Source of the DNA: Lutibacter citreus
GTDB lineage: Bacteria > Bacteroidota > Bacteroidia > Flavobacteriales > Flavobacteriaceae
DNA length: 64,000 nucleotides
Assembly: GCF_003260195.1 (NCBI RefSeq)
Contig: NZ_QEIH01000009.1
Coordinates: forward strand, 143,497 to 207,496
Direction of reading: 5' to 3'
The translations under genes and the position numbers were made by a program. The notes beneath the pieces were generated by a model. It did not search any database and was not told where the DNA came from. It saw only the letters and a program-made list of their open reading frames with translations. Of the stretch, positions 7,806 to 16,718 are shown one piece after another (the stretch's first letter is position 1; every line of letters begins with the position of its first letter).

Positions 7806-9278
7806 ATGGCAAATTATTTTAACACACTTTCATTAAGAGATAAATTAGATCAATTAGGAAAATGTAGATTTATGGATTCTTCGGAATTTGGAGAAGGTGT
7901 AGAAGCTTTAAAAGGAAAAAAAATTGTAATTATTGGTTGTGGAGCTCAAGGGTTAAATCAAGGTTTAAATATGAGAGATTCAGGTTTAGATGTTTCTTAT
8001 ACATTAAGACCTGCTGCAATTGCTGAAAAAAGACAATCGTTTTTAAATGCTTCAGAGAACAATTTTAAAGTAGGAACTTATGAAGAAATGATTCCTTCTG
8101 CAGATTTACTAATTAATTTAACTCCAGATAAGCAACACTCAAATGTTGTTAATGCAGTTATGCCTTTAATGAAAAAAGGAGCAACATTATCGTATTCTCA
8201 CGGATTCAATATTGTTGAAGAAGGAATGCAAGTACGTAAAGATATAACAGTGATTATGGTAGCTCCAAAATCACCTGGTTCTGAAGTAAGAGAAGAATAT
8301 AAAAGAGGTTTTGGTGTTCCAACATTAATAGCGGTACATCCAGAAAATGATCCTGAAGGAAAGGGTTGGGCACAAGCAAAAGCTTATGCAGTTGGTACTG
8401 GAGGTCACACAGCGGGTGTGTTAGAATCTTCATTTGTAGCTGAGGTAAAATCAGATTTAATGGGTGAACAAACTATACTTTGTGGTTTGTTACAAACAGG
8501 ATCTATTTTATGTTTCGACAAAATGATTGATGAAGGTGTAGAAGCAGGTTATGCTTCTAAATTAATTCAATATGGTTGGGAAACTATTACAGAAGCTTTA
8601 AAATATGGAGGTATTACTAATATGATGGATAGACTTTCTAATCCAGCAAAAATAGCAGCATTTAAAGTTTCAGAAGAATTAAAAGAAATTATGCGTCCAT
8701 TATTTCAAAAACATATGGATGATATTATGGAAGGTGAATTCTCAAAAACAATGATGGAGGATTGGGCTAATGATGATGTTAATTTATTAACTTGGAGAGC
8801 TGCAACAGGCGAAACTGCATTTGAAAAAACTCCTGCAGGAGATGTTGAAATTTCTGAACAAGAATATTTTGATAATGGTGCATTAATGGTAGCCATGGTA
8901 AAAGCAGGTGTTGAATTGGCTTTTGAAGCAATGACAGATTCTGGTATTATTGATGAATCTGCTTATTATGAATCTTTACACGAAACTCCATTAATCGCAA
9001 ACACAATTGCAAGAAGAAAATTATACGAAATGAATAGTGTAATTTCTGATACAGCTGAATACGGTTGTTATTTATTTGATCACGCTTGTAAACCTTTAAT
9101 TGCAGATTATGTTAAAAATGCGCCAAGTAATTTAGTTGGTCGCCCATTTAATGATGGTACTACAGGAGTTGATAATAAAGAGTTAATTGAAGTAAATGCA
9201 GTTATTAGAAATCACCCAGTTGAAGAAATAGGGGAGTATTTAAGAGAATCTATGACGGCAATGAAGAAAATTATTTAA
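7806..9278 (+). CDS. ilvC: Ketol-acid reductoisomerase, class II (long form)
   Basis: Isomerises and reduces acetolactate or acetohydroxybutyrate with NAD(P)H and Mg2+. At 490 residues it is the long, duplicated-knot class II form seen in enterobacteria and plants, not the 330-residue class I enzyme. The Rossmann motif GCGAQG is at 44-49, followed by the basic stretch [15 protein letters not shown] expected to bind the NADPH phosphate. Acidic metal ligands lie in [15 protein letters not shown]. It sits 21 nt after ilvN in the ilv operon. Confidence 0.96.
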   Translation: MANYFNTLSLRDKLDQLGKCRFMDSSEFGEGVEALKGKKIVIIGCGAQGLNQGLNMRDSGLDVSYTLRPAAIAEKRQSFLNASENNFKVGTYEEMIPSADLLINLTPDKQHSNVVNAVMPLMKKGATLSYSHGFNIVEEGMQVRKDITVIMVAPKSPGSEVREEYKRGFGVPTLIAVHPENDPEGKGWAQAKAYAVGTGGHTAGVLESSFVAEVKSDLMGEQTILCGLLQTGSILCFDKMIDEGVEAGYASKLIQYGWETITEALKYGGITNMMDRLSNPAKIAAFKVSEELKEIMRPLFQKHMDDIMEGEFSKTMMEDWANDDVNLLTWRAATGETAFEKTPAGDVEISEQEYFDNGALMVAMVKAGVELAFEAMTDSGIIDESAYYESLHETPLIANTIARRKLYEMNSVISDTAEYGCYLFDHACKPLIADYVKNAPSNLVGRPFNDGTTGVDNKELIEVNAVIRNHPVEEIGEYLRESMTAMKKII

Positions 9279-9289
9279 AAAATTAAATT

Positions 9290-10552
9290 TTGAGTGAATC
9301 TACTAAAAAAAGTATTTCATTAGAAAAAATTTATAAAGCTCAACAGAGCATTAAAGGAGTTGTGCAAGCAACTCCTTTAATGTTTATGAAAAATTTTTCT
9401 GAGGAATACGGAGCAAATATTTATTTTAAAAGAGAAGATCTTCAAGTTGTCCGTTCCTATAAAATTAGAGGAGCCTATAATAAAATTCAAGGTTTATCAT
9501 CTAAGGAATTAGAAAATGGAATTGTTTGTGCAAGTGCAGGAAATCACGCACAAGGAGTTGCTTTTGCTTGTAAGAAATTAGAAGTGAATGGAACTATTTT
9601 TATGCCTGTAACTACGCCTCATCAAAAAATTGATCAGGTAAGAATGTTTGGTGGTGAGTTTGTTGATGTACAGCTTATTGGTGATAGTTATGATGATAGC
9701 CAAGCAGCTGCTAAGGAATTTTGTGATGCTAACAATAGTACGTTTGTGCATCCGTTTGATGATTTAGATGTTATTGCCGGTCAAGGAACAATTGGTTTGG
9801 AAATATTGAATGATATTGATACTCAAATTGATTACTTATTTATGCCTGTTGGAGGAGGAGGTTTAGCTTCTGGAGTGGGAAGTGTTTTTAAAGCTTTAAG
9901 TCCAGAAACAAAACTTATTGGGGTAGAGCCTAAAGGAGCGCCTTCTTTAACAACTTCATTAAAAAACGGAATAAATACAACCTTAACTGAAATTGAAAAG
10001 TTTGTTGATGGTGCTGCTGTTAAAAGAATGGGAGAAATTACTTTTGAGTTTTGTAAAGAGTTGTTAAACAATACAGATACCGTTTGTGAAGGACAAATTT
10101 GCACAACAATATTAAAAGTATATAATGAAAATGCTTTGGTGGTTGAACCTGCCGGCGCATTGTCTATTGCTGTTTTAGAACAGTATAAAGAGCAAATTAA
10201 AGGAAAGACAGTTGTATGTGTTGTAAGTGGAGGTAATAATGATATTACCCGAATGGAAGAAATGAAAGAAAGAGCTTTACTTTTTAAAGGTTTAAAGCAT
10301 TATTTTATTATTAGATTTCCGCAAAGAGCTGGGGCTTTAAAAGAATTTGTAGTTGATGTTTTAGGTGCAAACGACGATATAACCTATTTTGAATATACAA
10401 AAAAGAATAATAGAGATAATGGACCTGCAGTAGTTGGGATTCAACTTGAATCTAAAGAAGATTTTGAACCTTTAGTGGCAAGAATGAAAGAAAAGGGGTT
10501 TTTGGGAGATTATTTAAATGATAATCCTGAATTATTTCAATTTTTAATTTAA
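9290..10552 (+). CDS. ilvA: Threonine dehydratase (deaminase), biosynthetic
   Basis: PLP enzyme that converts threonine to 2-oxobutyrate, the entry to isoleucine. The start is TTG at 9290 (TTG AGT GAA TCT), 11 nt after ilvC; no in-frame ATG precedes the conserved region. K58 in RSYKIRGAYNKI is the PLP lysine, and VGGGGLASG (about 186) is the phosphate-binding loop. At 420 residues it has a single C-terminal ACT-like domain (about 333-420), shorter than the two-ACT E. coli IlvA (514). The catabolic TdcB form lacks such a domain, so a biosynthetic, possibly feedback-regulated role fits. Last gene of the ilv operon. Confidence 0.95.
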   Translation: MSESTKKSISLEKIYKAQQSIKGVVQATPLMFMKNFSEEYGANIYFKREDLQVVRSYKIRGAYNKIQGLSSKELENGIVCASAGNHAQGVAFACKKLEVNGTIFMPVTTPHQKIDQVRMFGGEFVDVQLIGDSYDDSQAAAKEFCDANNSTFVHPFDDLDVIAGQGTIGLEILNDIDTQIDYLFMPVGGGGLASGVGSVFKALSPETKLIGVEPKGAPSLTTSLKNGINTTLTEIEKFVDGAAVKRMGEITFEFCKELLNNTDTVCEGQICTTILKVYNENALVVEPAGALSIAVLEQYKEQIKGKTVVCVVSGGNNDITRMEEMKERALLFKGLKHYFIIRFPQRAGALKEFVVDVLGANDDITYFEYTKKNNRDNGPAVVGIQLESKEDFEPLVARMKEKGFLGDYLNDNPELFQFLI

Positions 10553-10644
10553 AATTTGTTAATTATTTAGGGTCTTTATATGAATGTTGTTAAATATTAA
10601 ACAAAACGGATAATGTATTAGAAAAAATGCGTATTATTGTACTA

Positions 10645-10710
10645 ATGAAAATTAATAAGTTACATACTACAAATGTACGCCGCTTCGTGCGCCGCCCCTT
10701 GCGGGCTTAA
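10645..10710 (+). CDS. Candidate arginine leader peptide ahead of the arg operon
   Basis: A 21-codon frame (ATG 10645, TAA 10708-10710) lies 78 nt before the first gene of the arginine operon. It starts MKINKLHTTN and ends VRRFVRRPLRA: five of the last ten residues are Arg, in codons CGC CGC, CGC CGC and CGG. These codons are rare here and account for the GC-rich island at 10678-10706 in otherwise AT-rich DNA. An in-frame ATG at 10627 would add six residues including one more Arg. A run of end-product codons before the biosynthetic operon is the hallmark of an attenuation leader. The downstream structure is less clear than for ilv: a short CCGC/GCGG hairpin inside the frame is followed by a T-rich stretch, and an 8-bp hairpin (10719-10739) lacks a T-run. 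Confidence 0.65.
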   Translation: MKINKLHTTNVRRFVRRPLRA

Positions 10711-10718
10711 TTTTTATT

Positions 10719-10739
10719 GAAAACGATGAGTTCGTTTTC
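10719..10739 (+). promoter_or_regulatory. Hairpin between arginine leader and arg operon
   Basis: Perfect 8-bp inverted repeat GAAAACGA / TCGTTTTC around a 5-nt loop, beginning 9 nt after the leader stop codon. No run of T follows (GCTTCTC instead), so it may act by pausing or masking rather than as an intrinsic terminator. The spacer from here to the GNAT gene (10740-10788) is AT-rich without other structure. Confidence 0.45.
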
Positions 10740-10788
10740 GCTTCTCAAAAACATAAATATATTAATTTTATAATTCAAAAAGTGAACA

Positions 10789-11406
10789 ATGAAAGTTGTT
10801 ATTGCTAATATATCGCATATAAAATATGCAGAAATAATTTGTGACACTATAAAGGAGTCTGCAAAGGTAAGAGGTACAGGTATTGCTGAAAGAACACCTG
10901 AATATGTCTCGAAAAAAATTAGTACAGGTGATGCCATTATTGCTCTTGAAAATGATAAATTTGCTGGGTTTTGTTATATAGAAACTTGGGATAATAAGTC
11001 ATTTGTAGTTAATTCGGGATTAATTGTACATCCTGATTTTAGAAATCAAGGTTTGGCAAAAAAAATTAAAACTAAAATTTTAGAATATTCCAAAGAAAAA
11101 TATCCAGAAGCTAAAATATTTGGTATTACTACAGGTTTGGCAGTTTTAAAAATTAATTATGAGTTAGGGTATCAACCAGTAACTTTTTCAGAATTAACTA
11201 CTGATGAAGCTTTTTGGAATGGATGTAAAACTTGTAAAAACTACGATGTTTTATTGAGGACAGAGAAAAAAATGTGTTTATGTACAGGAATGTTATATGA
11301 CCCAAAACATGTAAAACTTGTAAAAGAGCATAAATACAATTCAAAAACATTGAACAGATTAAAAAGAATAAAACAAGCATTATTTCTAAAGAAGAAAACT
11401 AAATAA
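10789..11406 (+). CDS. GNAT acyltransferase, probable N-acylglutamate synthase of arginine synthesis
   Basis: 205 residues. Residues 1-125 form a GNAT domain with the acyl-CoA loop RNQGLA at 85-90 after the strand GLIVHPDF. The C-terminal part has four cysteines, C146-x2-C149 and C163-x-C165, that look like a zinc site. It opens the arginine operon, 4 nt ahead of argG, and no other N-acetylglutamate synthase (argA or argJ) is in the cluster. The acyl-ornithine route encoded here needs such an enzyme, so I infer it acylates glutamate with acetyl-CoA or succinyl-CoA. The family assignment as GNAT is firm; substrate is inferred from context. I recall related Bacteroidetes genes at the same position being assigned this role. 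Confidence 0.75.
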   Translation: MKVVIANISHIKYAEIICDTIKESAKVRGTGIAERTPEYVSKKISTGDAIIALENDKFAGFCYIETWDNKSFVVNSGLIVHPDFRNQGLAKKIKTKILEYSKEKYPEAKIFGITTGLAVLKINYELGYQPVTFSELTTDEAFWNGCKTCKNYDVLLRTEKKMCLCTGMLYDPKHVKLVKEHKYNSKTLNRLKRIKQALFLKKKTK

Positions 11407-11410
11407 TATC

Positions 11411-12592
11411 ATGGAAAAAGTTGTAGTTGCATATAGCGGAGGTTTAGACACATCTTATTGTGTAAAATATTTACAAAACGAATTAAATTTAGAAGTTCAC
11501 AGTGTATTAGTAAATACAGGTGGGTTTTCAGAAGAAGAGTTAAAAGTAGTAGAAGCTAAGGCTTATGATATGGGTGTGAAAACACACACAAATCATAATA
11601 TATTAGATATTTATTACGAAAAGGCTATTAAATTTATGGTTTATGGAAATGTATTGAAAAATAATACATATCCATTATCTGTAAGCGCTGAACGTGTTTT
11701 TCAAGCTATTGAAGTTGTTGAGTATGCTAAAAAAATTAATGCAAAATATATAGCTCATGGAAGTACAGGAGCTGGAAATGATCAAGTTCGTTTCGATATG
11801 ATTTTCCAAACATTAGCTCCAGAAATTGAGATTATTACACCAATTAGAGATTTAAAATTATCAAGACACGAAGAAATTGAATACTTAAAAAAACACGGAG
11901 TAGACTACCCTTGGTCTCAAGCTAAATACTCAATTAATAAAGGAATTTGGGGAACAAGTGTAGGTGGTGTTGAAACTTTAACATCTCACCAATCTTTACC
12001 AGAATCAGCTTACCCAAGTCAATTAGAAAAAACGGAACCAACAGATATTAAATTGCATTTTAAAAAAGGTGAATTAGTTGGTTTAAATGATGAATTTGAC
12101 ACGCCAGTTAAAACAATTTTAAAAGTTGAAGAAATTGCTTCAAAATATGCAATTGGTAGAGATATTCACGTTGGGGATACTATTGTTGGTATTAAAGGTA
12201 GAGTTGGTTTTGAAGCTGCTGCAGCTACAGTTATTATTAAAGCGCATCATTTGTTAGAAAAACATGTGCTTTCTAAATGGCAACAAAACTTAAAAGAAGG
12301 TATTGGTAGTACATATGGAACATTATTGCATGATGGTCAGTACTTTGAACCTGCAATGAGAGATCTTGAAGCGTTTTTAACTAATTCTCAAAAAACAGTA
12401 ACTGGTGAAGTTTATTTAACTCTAAAACCTTATCACTTTAGTTTAAATGGAATTGAATCTAAACATGATTTAATGAAATCTAAATTTGGTGAATATGGAG
12501 AAACTAATAAAGCGTGGACTGCAGAAGATGCAAAAGGATTTATTAAAATTTTGGGGACGGCAAATAAAATTTATCATAGCGTAAACTCGTAA
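11411..12592 (+). CDS. argG: Argininosuccinate synthase
   Basis: Joins citrulline and aspartate with ATP in the penultimate arginine step. 393 residues; the N-type ATP pyrophosphatase P-loop SGGLDTS is at 9-15. The central AHGSTGAGNDQVRF segment (about 118) matches the citrulline/aspartate-binding region of the family. It follows the GNAT gene by 4 nt and precedes argC by 2 nt. Placing argG near the front of the operon with argH at its far end is notable. Confidence 0.96.
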   Translation: MEKVVVAYSGGLDTSYCVKYLQNELNLEVHSVLVNTGGFSEEELKVVEAKAYDMGVKTHTNHNILDIYYEKAIKFMVYGNVLKNNTYPLSVSAERVFQAIEVVEYAKKINAKYIAHGSTGAGNDQVRFDMIFQTLAPEIEIITPIRDLKLSRHEEIEYLKKHGVDYPWSQAKYSINKGIWGTSVGGVETLTSHQSLPESAYPSQLEKTEPTDIKLHFKKGELVGLNDEFDTPVKTILKVEEIASKYAIGRDIHVGDTIVGIKGRVGFEAAAATVIIKAHHLLEKHVLSKWQQNLKEGIGSTYGTLLHDGQYFEPAMRDLEAFLTNSQKTVTGEVYLTLKPYHFSLNGIESKHDLMKSKFGEYGETNKAWTAEDAKGFIKILGTANKIYHSVNS

Positions 12593-12594
12593 TT

Positions 12595-13572
12595 ATGATA
12601 AAAGTAGGAATAGTTGGAGGAGCTGGTTACACAGCAGGAGAGTTAATTAGATTATTAGTGAATCACTCACAAGCAGAATTAGATTTTGTTTATAGCACTT
12701 CAAATGCTGGTAATTATATTTATCAAGTTCATCAAGACTTATTAGGTTCTATAGATTTAAAATTTTCAGATACGATCAATAAAAATGTTGATGTCTTATT
12801 TTTATGTTTAGGACATGGGAATTCAACTGCATTTTTAGAGAATAATTCATTTTCGGATTCAACAAAAATTATTGATTTAAGTAATGATTTTAGGTTGAAT
12901 GCGGATGATGTTTTTCAAGGAAGAAAATTTGTGTATGGATTGCCAGAAACTCAAAAAAGTGAAATTAAAAAGGCAACTAATATTGCAAATCCAGGTTGTT
13001 TTGCAACCGCAATTCAAATGGCTTTATTGCCATTAGCAAATGCTTTAAAAATAAATGATACGGTTCATATAAACGCAACCACAGGATCTACAGGAGCAGG
13101 AGTTTCACCAATGGCAACAACACATTTTAGTTGGAGAGATAATAATTTTTCAGTGTATAAAGCATTTACACATCAACATTTAGGTGAAATAGGAGAAAGT
13201 ATTGCAGGGCTTCAAAAAGATTTCAATCAAGAATTATTATTTATTCCAAATAGAGGAAATTTTAGTAGAGGAATATTTGCTTCAATTTATTTAAAATATG
13301 AAGATAGCATTGAAGAAGCTGTTAAATTATTTGAAAACTTTTATAAAGATGCAGCATTTACACATGTTTCAAAAACTCCAATTCATTTAAAACAAGTTGT
13401 AAATACAAATAATTGTTTTTTACATATTGAAAAACATGGAAATCAATTGTTAATAACCTCAGTTATAGATAATTTATTAAAAGGAGCTTCGGGTCAGGCA
13501 GTTCAAAATATGAATTTAATGTTTGGCTTTAATGAAACAGAAGGATTAAAATTAAAAGCGAATTCATTTTAG
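12595..13572 (+). CDS. argC: N-acetyl(acyl)-gamma-glutamyl-phosphate reductase
   Basis: NADPH-dependent reduction of N-acyl-glutamyl phosphate to the semialdehyde. 325 residues. The Rossmann start VGIVGGAGYTAGELIRLL is at 4-21 and the catalytic cysteine is C135 in NPGCFATA. The later HQHLGEI motif carries the active-site histidine. The enzyme could accept an acetyl or a succinyl group; see the ArgF' entry. Two nt separate it from argG. Confidence 0.95.
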   Translation: MIKVGIVGGAGYTAGELIRLLVNHSQAELDFVYSTSNAGNYIYQVHQDLLGSIDLKFSDTINKNVDVLFLCLGHGNSTAFLENNSFSDSTKIIDLSNDFRLNADDVFQGRKFVYGLPETQKSEIKKATNIANPGCFATAIQMALLPLANALKINDTVHINATTGSTGAGVSPMATTHFSWRDNNFSVYKAFTHQHLGEIGESIAGLQKDFNQELLFIPNRGNFSRGIFASIYLKYEDSIEEAVKLFENFYKDAAFTHVSKTPIHLKQVVNTNNCFLHIEKHGNQLLITSVIDNLLKGASGQAVQNMNLMFGFNETEGLKLKANSF

Positions 13573-13593
13573 AATTCAACAAAAAACAAACCA

Positions 13594-14388
13594 ATGAAAA
13601 TAGCGATTTTAGGAACAGGAAATTTAGGGTACTCAATAGCAATTGGAATTTTAAGTCAAGAGAATTTTAAATTTAAAAATTTATATTTAACTAAAAGAGA
13701 AACCTCTTCAATAGATTCTTTAGCAAAATTACCAAACGTTAAAATTTCAACTGATAATAAAAAAGCTGTTCGCTTTTCTGATGTTATAATAATAGCCGTT
13801 CAACCAAAGCAATTACAAGGAGTTTTGGAAGAAATTAAAGATTATATAAATCCAAAAAGACATACTGTTATTTCTGTAGTTACAGGAAGGGAAATTAGTG
13901 AGATTGAAAGTGTTTTAGGTACTGATATTGCTATTGTAAGGAGTATGCCAAATACAGCTATTTCTGTTGGGCAGTCTATGACTTGTATGAGTGGAAATAA
14001 AAAAGGTGCTGAAAATATAGAATATGCTAAAATGATTTTTAATTCTTTGGGTAAAACTATGTGTATTGAAGAGCGTTTAATGCAAGCAGCAACTGTTATT
14101 TGTGCAAGTGGAATTGCCTTTTGGATGCGTTTAATTAGAGCGACTACGCAAGGTGCTGTTCAGTTGGGTTTTGATGCTGAAGAAGCACAAGAACTTTCTA
14201 TGCAAACGGCTTTAGGTGCTGCTAGTTTATTGATAAAATCTAGAAACCATCCGGAAGAAGAAATTGATAAGGTAACAACGCCTAGTGGTTGTACTATTCA
14301 AGGTTTAAATGAAATGGAACATCAAGGATTAAGTTCTTCTTTAATAAAAGGGTTGATGGCTTCATTTGATAAAATTAATCAAATTTAA
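13594..14388 (+). CDS. proC: Pyrroline-5-carboxylate reductase
   Basis: Last step of proline synthesis, reducing pyrroline-5-carboxylate with NAD(P)H. 264 residues. The N-terminal Rossmann motif AILGTGNLGYSIA is at 3-15; the C-terminal helical dimerisation domain carries the family signature around VTTPSGCTIQGLNEME. It lies between argC and argD, so proline and arginine genes are interleaved in one operon. Confidence 0.95.
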   Translation: MKIAILGTGNLGYSIAIGILSQENFKFKNLYLTKRETSSIDSLAKLPNVKISTDNKKAVRFSDVIIIAVQPKQLQGVLEEIKDYINPKRHTVISVVTGREISEIESVLGTDIAIVRSMPNTAISVGQSMTCMSGNKKGAENIEYAKMIFNSLGKTMCIEERLMQAATVICASGIAFWMRLIRATTQGAVQLGFDAEEAQELSMQTALGAASLLIKSRNHPEEEIDKVTTPSGCTIQGLNEMEHQGLSSSLIKGLMASFDKINQI

Positions 14389-14397
14389 ATTTTAATT

Positions 14398-15522
14398 ATG
14401 GAATTATTTGATGTTTATCCATTGTATGATGTTACTCCTGTAAAAGCAGAAGGAACTTATGTATGGGATGTTAAAGGAACAAAATATTTAGATTTATATG
14501 GTGGTCACGGTGTTATTTCTGTAGGTCATACACACCCCAAATATGTGGCAGCTATTTCAAATCAATTAAGCAATTTAGGATTTTATTCTAATTCAATTCA
14601 AAATCCTTTACAAAAGGAATTGGCTAAAAAATTAGGAAAACTTTCGGGTTGTGAGAATTATAACTTGTTTTTATGTAATTCAGGAGCAGAAGCAAATGAA
14701 AATGCCTTAAAATTGGCTTCATTTAAAACAGGAAAAAGTAGAGTTATTTCTTTTAAAAACTCTTTTCACGGAAGAACTTCTGCAGCTGTTGCAGCAACAG
14801 ATAATAAAAATATAAATGCACCTATAAATCTTCAACAAGAAGTAACATTTTTACCTTTAAATAATATTGAGTTGGTAATTCACGAACTTGGGAAAGGAGA
14901 TGTTGCAGCTGTTATTATTGAAGGAATTCAAGGTGTTGGAGGATTGGATGAGGGTACTAGCGAGTTTTTTCAAGAAGTTGAAAAAATATGTAAAGAACTA
15001 GATGTATTTTTAATTTTAGATGAAATTCAGTCAGGTTATGGTAGAAGTGGAAAGTTTTTCGCTTTTCAATATCATAACATTCACCCAGATATTATTACAA
15101 CAGCAAAAGGTATGGCCAATGGTTTTCCAATTGGTGGTGTGTTAATTTTAGATAAGCACAAAGCTAAATACGGAATGTTAGGGACTACTTTTGGTGGAAA
15201 TCATTTGGCGTGTGCCGCTGCAATTTCAGTATTAAATATTATTGAAGAAGAGCAATTAATTAAAAATGTGAATGCTGTTTCGGCATATTTTTTAGAACAA
15301 ATTAAATCTATTTCTCAAGTTCAAAAAGTAAAGGGGAAAGGTTTAATGTTGGGTGTTGAATTTGATTTTGAAGTTGGGGAATTAAGAAAGAAATTAATCT
15401 TTGATAAACAAATTTTTACTGGTGGCTCAATGAATAAAAAGTTGTTAAGAATTTTACCTCCGTTAACAATGAAAAAAGCGCAAGTAGATATTTTTATCAA
15501 TGCATTAAAAGAAATTTTATAA
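14398..15522 (+). CDS. argD: Acetyl(acyl)ornithine aminotransferase
   Basis: PLP class-III aminotransferase making N-acylornithine from the semialdehyde with glutamate. 374 residues. The substrate/PLP region CNSGAEANENALKLA is near 99, the PLP-binding Asp lies in LILDEIQSGYGRSG, and the Schiff-base lysine is K237 in TTAKGMANGFPIGG. Close relatives include ornithine aminotransferase, but location between argC and the other arginine genes supports ArgD. Its stop codon overlaps the proA start (TAATG). Confidence 0.93.
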   Translation: MELFDVYPLYDVTPVKAEGTYVWDVKGTKYLDLYGGHGVISVGHTHPKYVAAISNQLSNLGFYSNSIQNPLQKELAKKLGKLSGCENYNLFLCNSGAEANENALKLASFKTGKSRVISFKNSFHGRTSAAVAATDNKNINAPINLQQEVTFLPLNNIELVIHELGKGDVAAVIIEGIQGVGGLDEGTSEFFQEVEKICKELDVFLILDEIQSGYGRSGKFFAFQYHNIHPDIITTAKGMANGFPIGGVLILDKHKAKYGMLGTTFGGNHLACAAAISVLNIIEEEQLIKNVNAVSAYFLEQIKSISQVQKVKGKGLMLGVEFDFEVGELRKKLIFDKQIFTGGSMNKKLLRILPPLTMKKAQVDIFINALKEIL

Positions 15523-16718
15523 TGAATAAGTTATTAACTACTCAACAAAAAAACAATGTTTTGAGCACAATGGCTCAATTGATTGATCAGGAGCAAGCAT
15601 TAATTGTTGCCGCTAATACTATAGATGTAGAAAGTTACAATGGAGATGATTTAGCAATGGAAAAACGATTAAAAGTTGACGATGCTAAAATAGCTGGAAT
15701 GATTTTGTCATTAAATCAACTAGTTGCTGATTCTGAACCTATTGGAAAGGAGCTGTATAATTTTACGCATGAAAACGGGATGAATATGATAAATAAAACC
15801 GCTCCGTTTGGTACTGTTTTAATTATTTATGAATCGAGACCAGATGTTACTGTGGAGGCTGCCGGGATTGCTTTTAAATCTGGAAATAAAATTTTATTAA
15901 AAGGAGGTAAAGAATCTTTAAATTCAAATTTAAAAATTGTTGAATTATGGCATAAAGCCTTAACAAAACACAATATTTCTACAGATTGGGTTGAGTATTT
16001 AAATTACGATCGGGTAAAAACACAAGCATTTTTAGAAAATCCAACCCAACAATTAGATTTAATTGTACCGCGCGGAGGAGAGCGTTTGATTGAGTTTGTT
16101 AAGAAAAATGCCAAATGTCCAGTAATTGTTAGCGGTAGAGGAAATAACTTTGTGTATGTAGATTCTGAAGCTGATTTAGATGTTGCGTTGAATATTATTA
16201 ATAATGGAAAAACGTCCAATATATCTGTATGTAACGCCGTAGATAAAGTATTGATTAATTCAAAATTGGAGAATAAAGATCAATTCATAAAAACATTGGT
16301 AGATAAACTATTGGAATCTAATGTTGAGATATTAGGTGATGCTGTATTATCAACATATGATAATGTTTCTGAATATGATAATGAATCAATTTGGTATAAA
16401 GAGTTTTTAGATTATAAAATTGTTATTGGAAGTGTTAATTCAACTGAAGAGGCAATTGCTAAATCTAACAAATATAGTGGTGGACATTCAGCAGTAATTA
16501 TTACAAAAAATGATGAAACTGCGGAAATTTTTATGGAAAATACAGATTGTGCAGCGGTTTATCAAAATGCATCTTCTAGATTTACAGATGGAGGTCAGTT
16601 TGGTTTAGGTGGAGAACTAGCAATTAGTACAGATAAATTACACCATAGAGGCCCAATGGGATTACACCATTTGGTAACTAATAAATGGTATGTTAAAGGA
16701 AATGGGCAAATCAGATAA
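15522..16718 (+). CDS. proA: Glutamate-5-semialdehyde dehydrogenase (gamma-glutamyl phosphate reductase)
   Basis: Second step of proline synthesis. 398 residues of the aldehyde-dehydrogenase superfamily. The NADP-binding region includes NKILLKGGKES, and the catalytic cysteine is C237 in SVCNAVDK. The C-terminal signature FTDGGQFGLGGELAIST matches ProA. The start overlaps the argD stop by one base, and the proB start lies inside the proA 3' end, indicating tight translational coupling of proA and proB, whose labile intermediate passes between them. Confidence 0.96.
   Translation: MNKLLTTQQKNNVLSTMAQLIDQEQALIVAANTIDVESYNGDDLAMEKRLKVDDAKIAGMILSLNQLVADSEPIGKELYNFTHENGMNMINKTAPFGTVLIIYESRPDVTVEAAGIAFKSGNKILLKGGKESLNSNLKIVELWHKALTKHNISTDWVEYLNYDRVKTQAFLENPTQQLDLIVPRGGERLIEFVKKNAKCPVIVSGRGNNFVYVDSEADLDVALNIINNGKTSNISVCNAVDKVLINSKLENKDQFIKTLVDKLLESNVEILGDAVLSTYDNVSEYDNESIWYKEFLDYKIVIGSVNSTEEAIAKSNKYSGGHSAVIITKNDETAEIFMENTDCAAVYQNASSRFTDGGQFGLGGELAISTDKLHHRGPMGLHHLVTNKWYVKGNGQIR

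Noticed and set aside
10719..10739. Classical intrinsic terminator after the arginine leader
   Set aside because: The 8-bp hairpin is perfect but is followed by GCTTCTC, not by a T-run, so I list it only as a regulatory hairpin.
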